This document shows positions 6,089-9,449 of a DNA stretch of 9,449 bases, piece by piece. This DNA comes from an uncultured Eubacteriales bacterium (GTDB lineage Bacteria; Bacillota; Clostridia; Oscillospirales; CAG-272), in contig CAKSEI010000043.1 of assembly GCA_934446285.1 (NCBI GenBank), positions 1 through 9,449 on the forward strand. Reading direction: 5' to 3'. The notes under the pieces were generated by a model. The model saw only the letters and a program-made list of their open reading frames with translations, had not been told where the DNA came from and did not search any database. Position 1 is the first letter of the stretch. Every line of letters begins with the position of its first letter. The position numbers were made by a program, and so were the translations under genes.

Positions 6089-7018
6089 TCACGATACCCG
6101 GTTTACGACGTCGGTGAGAATGGAGTAGTAGGCTGCCTTGTTGATGTGAATTCCGTCTCCGCCGTTAAAGCCCGAGCCGAGTCCGCCCGTAGCGTCTCTT
6201 AGGTGGGTTGCGACGTCTATATACCCGTACCCCGCGCTCTCGACGGCATTTTTCACCGCGGCATTGTAGCTGTTTATCTTGTCGTTTGATGCGAAATTGG
6301 AAGAGGAGGATATGGGCGTGATGGAGGCTACATACAGTTTAGCTCCGGGGAGCACCGCACGCGTCTCGGCGAGCACTCCGAGATAATTCTCGCAGTAAGT
6401 CTCGGCGCTCGTTACGTTTATATCGTTCATTCCCATTGAAAATATAACATATTTCGGGTTTATCACTCTCAGTGCCTCAATAGCTGAGTAGCTGCCGCCC
6501 GCGACCTCAAAGGAGTAGTCATGCAGGCTGCGTATGCCGACGTTTCCCGTCGCGACGACTATATCCCTCGGCAGTACACCGTAGACGTAAAGTCCGCTGC
6601 ATATGCTGTCACCGACGAATGCGCATTCGCGTAAGAGCGCCGTGGAGCTTTCGTCAAAAGAGTAGCCCGCATACGGCGGCAGGTCGAGGCTTACGTCTAT
6701 TCCTCCCGTGACCTGCGGCGTGCTCGGGAAGTATTCGGTCGGCGATGCCGTTGCCTCTGTCTGCGGCTCTGTTATCGGTTCGGTTACGGGAGCGTCTGTC
6801 GCGGGAGCCGTCGGATCTGTTATCTGCTCGGTCGCGGACTGTGTCGGGGCGCTCTCTGTTTGCTCTTCGGACGGCTCTTCTATCAGTGTGATGTCCGCCG
6901 GTATCTCCGGGGGCGGCTCGTCTCGGAGTTTTTTTGCGTGTATAAGCAATATTGCGGTAACCGCGAGTGCTGCGCACAGAGCGGCTATCAAAGTTATCCT
7001 TATGGCTTTATTCATCAT
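6089..7018 (-). CDS. Membrane-anchored extracellular SGNH/GDSL-family hydrolase
   Basis: The 309-residue protein has a short basic start, a hydrophobic signal-anchor at about 7-27 and an acidic, Pro/Thr/Glu-rich linker at about 33-103. From about 130 it is an SGNH esterase-type domain: block I CAFVGDSIC with nucleophile Ser138, block II around Gly161 in GNVGIRS, block III SMGMND with Asn198, and block V GDGIH with Asp288 and His291. All four diagnostic residues are present, so it should be an active hydrolase, acting outside the cell at the end of a flexible stalk. Cys15 in the hydrophobic segment does not sit in a proper lipobox, so an uncleaved anchor or ordinary signal peptide is more likely than a lipoprotein. 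Substrate (for example O-acetyl or acyl groups on wall or dietary polysaccharide) cannot be told. Two tandem ATGs (7018, 7015) follow the ribosome site AAGGAGAA; the second has the better spacing. It has its own promoter and terminator. Confidence 0.87.
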   Translation of the reverse strand: MMNKAIRITLIAALCAALAVTAILLIHAKKLRDEPPPEIPADITLIEEPSEEQTESAPTQSATEQITDPTAPATDAPVTEPITEPQTEATASPTEYFPSTPQVTGGIDVSLDLPPYAGYSFDESSTALLRECAFVGDSICSGLYVYGVLPRDIVVATGNVGIRSLHDYSFEVAGGSYSAIEALRVINPKYVIFSMGMNDINVTSAETYCENYLGVLAETRAVLPGAKLYVASITPISSSSNFASNDKINSYNAAVKNAVESAGYGYIDVATHLRDATGGLGSGFNGGDGIHINKAAYYSILTDVVNRVS

Positions 7019-7082
7019 TCTTCTCCTTTGATTCTCCGTTCACATCTTTATAATAAATAAATTCATTTCTCACCATTATTAT

Positions 7083-7111
7083 ATTATAGTTTTATTTTTG
7101 ACATGTGTCAA
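7083..7111 (-). promoter_or_regulatory. Consensus promoter of the SGNH hydrolase gene
   Basis: On the minus strand TTGACA (7111-7106) is followed by exactly 17 bases and TATAAT (7088-7083), a full match to both consensus hexamers. Transcription would start near 7076, about 58 bases before the ATG. The AT-rich leader shows no obvious hairpin. Confidence 0.8.
7098..7111. promoter_or_regulatory. Inverted repeat TTGACA-TG-TGTCAA (candidate operator)
   Basis: Two perfect 6-base arms lie around a 2-base centre. The right arm is the -35 box of the leftward promoter. The left arm has no matching -10 box 17 bases to its right, so on the plus strand it is not a promoter element. A compact dyad over a -35 box, 22 bases upstream of the divergent lar -35 box, is a natural place for a repressor shared by both directions, but no regulator gene is adjacent and chance cannot be excluded. 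Confidence 0.3.
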
Positions 7112-7132
7112 GGTTTTTAGGCAGGTGTTTTG

Positions 7133-7161
7133 TTGACAAAGTCGTATATTTGGTGTAGAAT
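7133..7161 (+). promoter_or_regulatory. Predicted promoter of the larEBC operon
   Basis: TTGACA at 7133-7138 (six of six), 17 bases, then TAGAAT at 7156-7161 (five of six). Transcription would start near 7168. The leader of about 45 bases to the larE ATG holds an A-rich run and GGAGGAG, with no visible riboswitch or attenuator. It is arranged back-to-back with the hydrolase promoter. Confidence 0.8.
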
Positions 7162-7212
7162 ACACCCGTGGGATACAGCTTGCGGTAAAAAAAAGGATTT
7201 TTCGGAGGAGAA

Positions 7213-7959
7213 ATGACTCTTAAGGATTTTTTTGAGGAAAACAAAAGCGTCGCCGTCGCGTTCTCCGGCGGGACGGATTCTTCCTTTTTATTATATGAGG
7301 CATCAAAACTGTGTCCGCACACGGCGGCAATATATGTGAAGAGCGCATTTCAGCCGGGCTTTGAGCTTGAGGACGCGGTGAAAATTGCAGAGTTTGTTCG
7401 CGTGCCGCTCTTTATTGCCGAGACGGATATACTCTCCTGCGGGGAAGTTGCCGGCAACCCGCCCGACAGATGCTACCTGTGCAAGAGGCGGATTTTTTCT
7501 CTGATAAGCGTAATTGCAGCGGAGCACGGTTGTGATTGCATCGTCGACGGTACAAATTTATCCGACGACCCGACGGACAGACCCGGTATGCGCGCTCTGC
7601 GCGAGCTCGGGGTGCGCAGCCCGCTCAGAGAATGCGGGTATACAAAGGACATGATAAGGGAAAAATCGCGTGAATACGGACTTTTCACATGGGATAAGCC
7701 TGCTTACGCCTGCCTTGCCACCCGCATACCCACGGGTATGCGTATAACCGAAGAGCTGCTCGATAAGACATGCGCGGCGGAGTCATTTATGGCGCGCGAG
7801 GGCTTCTGCGATTTCAGAGTGCGCACGACTGCGGACGGAGCGAAGATACAGATAAGAGAAGAGCAGCTGCCGCTGCTGCTTGAGAAACGCGATGAGGTGA
7901 ACAGGGAATTGAAGAAATACTACGCCTGCGTGACACTCGACCTTGAGGTAAGAAAATGA
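7213..7959 (+). CDS. larE: LarE, ATP-dependent sulfur transferase of nickel-pincer cofactor synthesis
   Basis: The 248-residue protein starts at an ATG preceded by GGAGGAG (7204-7210). It has the PP-loop SGGTDSS at 18-24 that binds ATP, the family block NPPDRCYLCK at 82-91, DGTNLSDDPTDRPG at 112-125 and GVRSPL at 133-138, and DKPAYACLATRIP at 161-173. LarE adenylates the carboxylate groups of pyridinium-3,5-biscarboxylic acid mononucleotide made by LarB and replaces them with thiocarboxylate sulfur. In Lactobacillus plantarum LarE gives up the sulfur of its own Cys176; by motif, Cys167 in ACLATRI is the equivalent here, although other LarE proteins use an iron-sulfur cluster instead. Cys87 and Cys90 form a CxxC pair. 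The enzyme is cytoplasmic and somewhat shorter than the 276-residue L. plantarum form. Its stop overlaps the larB start (ATGA). Confidence 0.93.
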   Translation: MTLKDFFEENKSVAVAFSGGTDSSFLLYEASKLCPHTAAIYVKSAFQPGFELEDAVKIAEFVRVPLFIAETDILSCGEVAGNPPDRCYLCKRRIFSLISVIAAEHGCDCIVDGTNLSDDPTDRPGMRALRELGVRSPLRECGYTKDMIREKSREYGLFTWDKPAYACLATRIPTGMRITEELLDKTCAAESFMAREGFCDFRVRTTADGAKIQIREEQLPLLLEKRDEVNRELKKYYACVTLDLEVRK

Positions 7960-8708
7960 ACACTGAAATGCTTGATATACTGAGAGCGCTTGAAAAGGGT
8001 GAAATAAACGCGCAAGCGGCGCTGCTCAGAATAAAGGCGCAGCCTTTTGAAGACATAGGGTTTGCAAAGGTTGATACGCACCGCGCGGCGCGGCAGGGCT
8101 GCGGCGAGGTGATATACGGAGAGGGCAAGAGCGCAGAGCAGATTTTCAAGATAGCGCACAGGATTGCGGACAACGACGGGCGCGCACTCATAACGCGATT
8201 AAGCGAAGAAAAAGCCGCGACTCTGCGTCCGCTCGACGGATTTGAATATTACGCAGAGGCGCGTATCGGAATACTCGGAGGACGGAGAGAGGCTGACGGA
8301 ATAGGTACGGTGCTCGTCGTCACGGGCGGTACAAGCGATATCTACGCGGCGGAGGAGGCGGCGCTGACCGCCGAGTTCCTCGGCAACAGTGTGGAGAGGC
8401 TATATGACGTGGGAGTCGCGGGACTGCATAGACTCCTTGCCAATGTTGAAAGAATAATGAGCGCGTCCGTGATAGTAGCCGTCGCGGGTATGGAGGGGGC
8501 ACTCGCGAGCGTTGTCGGAGGACTCGCCGACTGTCCCGTTATCGCCGTGCCTACAAGCGTCGGCTACGGGGCATCATTCGGCGGGCTTTCCGCACTTCTT
8601 TCCATGCTGAATTCCTGCGCAAGCGGAGTGACGACGGTAAACATCGACAACGGATTCGGCGCGGGGTACACCGCGAGCCTGATAAATCATATGGAGAGTA
8701 AAAAATGA
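7956..8708 (+). CDS. larB: LarB, carboxylase/hydrolase of nickel-pincer cofactor synthesis
   Basis: The 250-residue protein starts at an ATG seven bases after GAGG (7945-7948) and overlaps larE by four bases. It carries the family signatures VDTHRAARQGCGEVIYGEGK at 39-58, GGTSDIYAAEEA at 124-135, DVGVAGLHRLL at 151-161, GMEGALASVVGGL at 178-190, TSVGYGASFGG at 200-210 and LNSCASG at 218-224, the second half being PurE-like (AIR carboxylase fold). LarB carboxylates C5 of the pyridine ring of nicotinic acid adenine dinucleotide and cleaves the dinucleotide to AMP and the biscarboxylic mononucleotide, the first step of the pathway. The L. plantarum enzyme forms a transient cysteinyl-pyridine adduct at Cys221; the same motif cysteine is number 221 here. 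Glu180 and Asp40 lie in the blocks that hold its acidic catalytic residues. Placed between larE and larC, it completes an operon whose gene order differs from the larA-led operon of L. plantarum. Confidence 0.95.
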   Translation: MNTEMLDILRALEKGEINAQAALLRIKAQPFEDIGFAKVDTHRAARQGCGEVIYGEGKSAEQIFKIAHRIADNDGRALITRLSEEKAATLRPLDGFEYYAEARIGILGGRREADGIGTVLVVTGGTSDIYAAEEAALTAEFLGNSVERLYDVGVAGLHRLLANVERIMSASVIVAVAGMEGALASVVGGLADCPVIAVPTSVGYGASFGGLSALLSMLNSCASGVTTVNIDNGFGAGYTASLINHMESKK

Positions 8709-9449
8709 AAACACTTTATCTTGACTGTTCAATGGGTGCTGCGGGCGATATGCTTACCGCCGCACTTCTCGGAGTTGTGCCCGACCCGGACGGTTTTGTG
8801 AAAAAATTCAATTCCCTCGGTATTCCCGGCGTGACCATGAAAACTGACAGCGTAAAAAAATGCGGTATAACGGGAAAACAGGTGACCGTTTCCGTTTTCG
8901 GAGAGGTTGAGGGTGAATACGAACACGAGCATCATCATGACCACGACCATGAACAAGAGCTTCTCCATCACCATAAGCATGACCCCGAGCATGAACATGA
9001 ACACGGACATCACCCGCATACCTCGCTCTCCGACATTGAGCATATCGTAGACGGGCTGCCGCTCGACGCGGATGTAAAGGAAGACGTACTTGCGGTATAT
9101 ACGCTCATAGCCGAGGCGGAGAGCGCAGCGCACGGCGTGAGTGTGTCCGAGATACATTTTCACGAGGTGGGAACGCTCGATGCCGTAGCAGACATAACCG
9201 CCGTCTGTATGCTTATGAAAAGCATAGGCGCACAGAGCGTGATAAGCTCACCCGTGCACGTCGGGAGCGGGTCGGTGAGATGCGCGCACGGAGTGATACC
9301 CGTTCCTGCGCCGGCGGCGGAGTATATTTTGAGAGGTTGCCCGATATACGGCGGGCGGATACGCGGCGAGCTTTGCACTCCGACGGGGGCGGCGCTTCTG
9401 CGGCACTTCTGCAGTGACTTCGGAGACATGCCGGTGATGAGAGCGGACA
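8705..9449 (+). CDS. larC: LarC, nickel insertase of nickel-pincer cofactor synthesis (3' end outside window)
   Basis: The frame opens with ATG at 8705, eight bases after GGAG (8693-8696), overlaps the larB stop by four bases and is open to the right edge, giving 248 residues so far. It begins MKTLYLDCSMGAAGDMLTAA, the LarC N-terminal pattern (DC-x-GaxGDM), and has HFHEVGTLDAVADI at 151-164, GSGSVRCAHGVIPVPAPA at 187-204 and GELCTPTGAALL at 221-232. LarC is a CTP-dependent cyclometallase that inserts nickel into pyridinium-3,5-bisthiocarboxylic acid mononucleotide. Residues 74-105 form a linker with 16 histidines among 32 residues, mixed with Glu and Asp. Such linkers are common in LarC and other nickel-handling proteins and probably collect or store nickel. 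In L. plantarum larC is split and joined by a ribosomal frameshift near this part of the gene; no slip or stop appears before the edge, but the deciding region may lie just beyond it. Confidence 0.95.
   Translation, partial: MKTLYLDCSMGAAGDMLTAALLGVVPDPDGFVKKFNSLGIPGVTMKTDSVKKCGITGKQVTVSVFGEVEGEYEHEHHHDHDHEQELLHHHKHDPEHEHEHGHHPHTSLSDIEHIVDGLPLDADVKEDVLAVYTLIAEAESAAHGVSVSEIHFHEVGTLDAVADITAVCMLMKSIGAQSVISSPVHVGSGSVRCAHGVIPVPAPAAEYILRGCPIYGGRIRGELCTPTGAALLRHFCSDFGDMPVMRAD
8924..9019 (+). repeat. Histidine-rich low-complexity tract within larC
   Basis: These 32 codons (LarC residues 74-105) contain 16 histidines, with repeated His-Glu and His-Asp pairs and two His-His-His runs. Codons alternate between CAT and CAC, so this is not a pure DNA repeat and is probably kept by selection on the protein. 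On the opposite strand it gives a false methionine- and valine-rich frame (8729-9163). Confidence 0.85.

Noticed and set aside
6095..7018. Lipoprotein call for the SGNH hydrolase based on Cys15
   Set aside because: The residues before the cysteine (AAL) do not make a lipobox, and hydrophobic sequence continues after it to about residue 27.
7098..7126. TTGACA at 7098-7103 as a second plus-strand -35 box for larE
   Set aside because: Seventeen bases downstream the sequence is GCAGGT, with no resemblance to a -10 box; TTGACA at 7133 has a proper partner.
7162..7212. Possible riboswitch or attenuator in the larE leader
   Set aside because: The expected leader is only about 45 bases, has an A-run and the ribosome site, and shows no stable stem.
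7813..8191. Minus-strand frames over the larE/larB junction
   Set aside because: They are antisense to conserved LarE and LarB motifs and have Ser/Pro/Ala-rich composition typical of shadow frames.
8729..9163. Minus-strand frame of 144 codons rich in Met and Val
   Set aside because: It is the antisense reading of larC; the Met/Val run is the reverse of CAT/CAC histidine codons.
1..9449. CRISPR arrays, insertion sequences, tRNA or rRNA genes, prophage or defence genes
   Set aside because: No spaced repeat array, transposase, terminal inverted repeats or RNA-gene sequence was seen on either strand; nearly all the window is explained by ordinary chromosomal genes.

Overview
The window (9,449 bp, roughly half G+C) looks like chromosomal DNA of a low-to-mid GC Gram-positive bacterium, most likely a Bacillota/Clostridia lineage of the gut type. 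The reasons are strong AGGAGG-like ribosome sites, promoters close to TTGACA-N17-TATAAT, an energy-coupling-factor (ECF) vitamin transporter S subunit, a heterodimeric ABC exporter and a clostridial-style LarC start. No mobile element, CRISPR array, tRNA or rRNA is visible. The lineage call is inference from gene style only.

Layout. (1) Positions 1-74 hold the last codons of a rightward membrane protein, which meets tail-to-tail a leftward MocR/GabR-type regulator (71-1159) that lacks the usual C-terminal part of its aminotransferase domain. (2) The regulator is divergent from an ECF S component (1250-1774). The two share a 90-bp spacer in which two promoters face each other with overlapping -10 boxes, over an imperfect palindrome. 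(3) Next comes a rightward four-cysteine C_GCAxxG_C_C protein (1849-2307), with its own near-consensus extended -10 promoter preceded by three 10-bp direct repeats. (4) A bidirectional terminator (about 2312-2329) separates it from a leftward operon of two ABC half-exporters (4202-5980, then 2334-4205) that overlap by four bases. (5) A leftward membrane-anchored SGNH/GDSL hydrolase (6089-7018) ends in a strong terminator. (6) Divergent from it, a rightward operon larE-larB-larC (7213 to the window end) is joined by ATGA overlaps. LarC runs off the right edge.

How the genes work together. larE, larB and larC encode the three dedicated enzymes for the nickel-pincer nucleotide cofactor used by LarA-type racemases and epimerases; no larA is in the window. 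The two ABC proteins should form one exporter: the first has a degenerate Walker B (Asp in place of the catalytic Glu) and a good VSGGQ signature, and the second has a good Walker B and a degenerate FSAGE signature. This leaves one consensus and one degenerate ATP site. The regulator and S component probably form a vitamin-uptake control pair; vitamin B6 is the most attractive substrate because MocR proteins bind PLP, but the sequence does not prove it.

No wholly new system is obvious. The points most worth a second look are the truncated regulator with its overlapping divergent promoters, the phased repeats upstream of the redox-protein gene, and the lar operon without an adjacent LarA.
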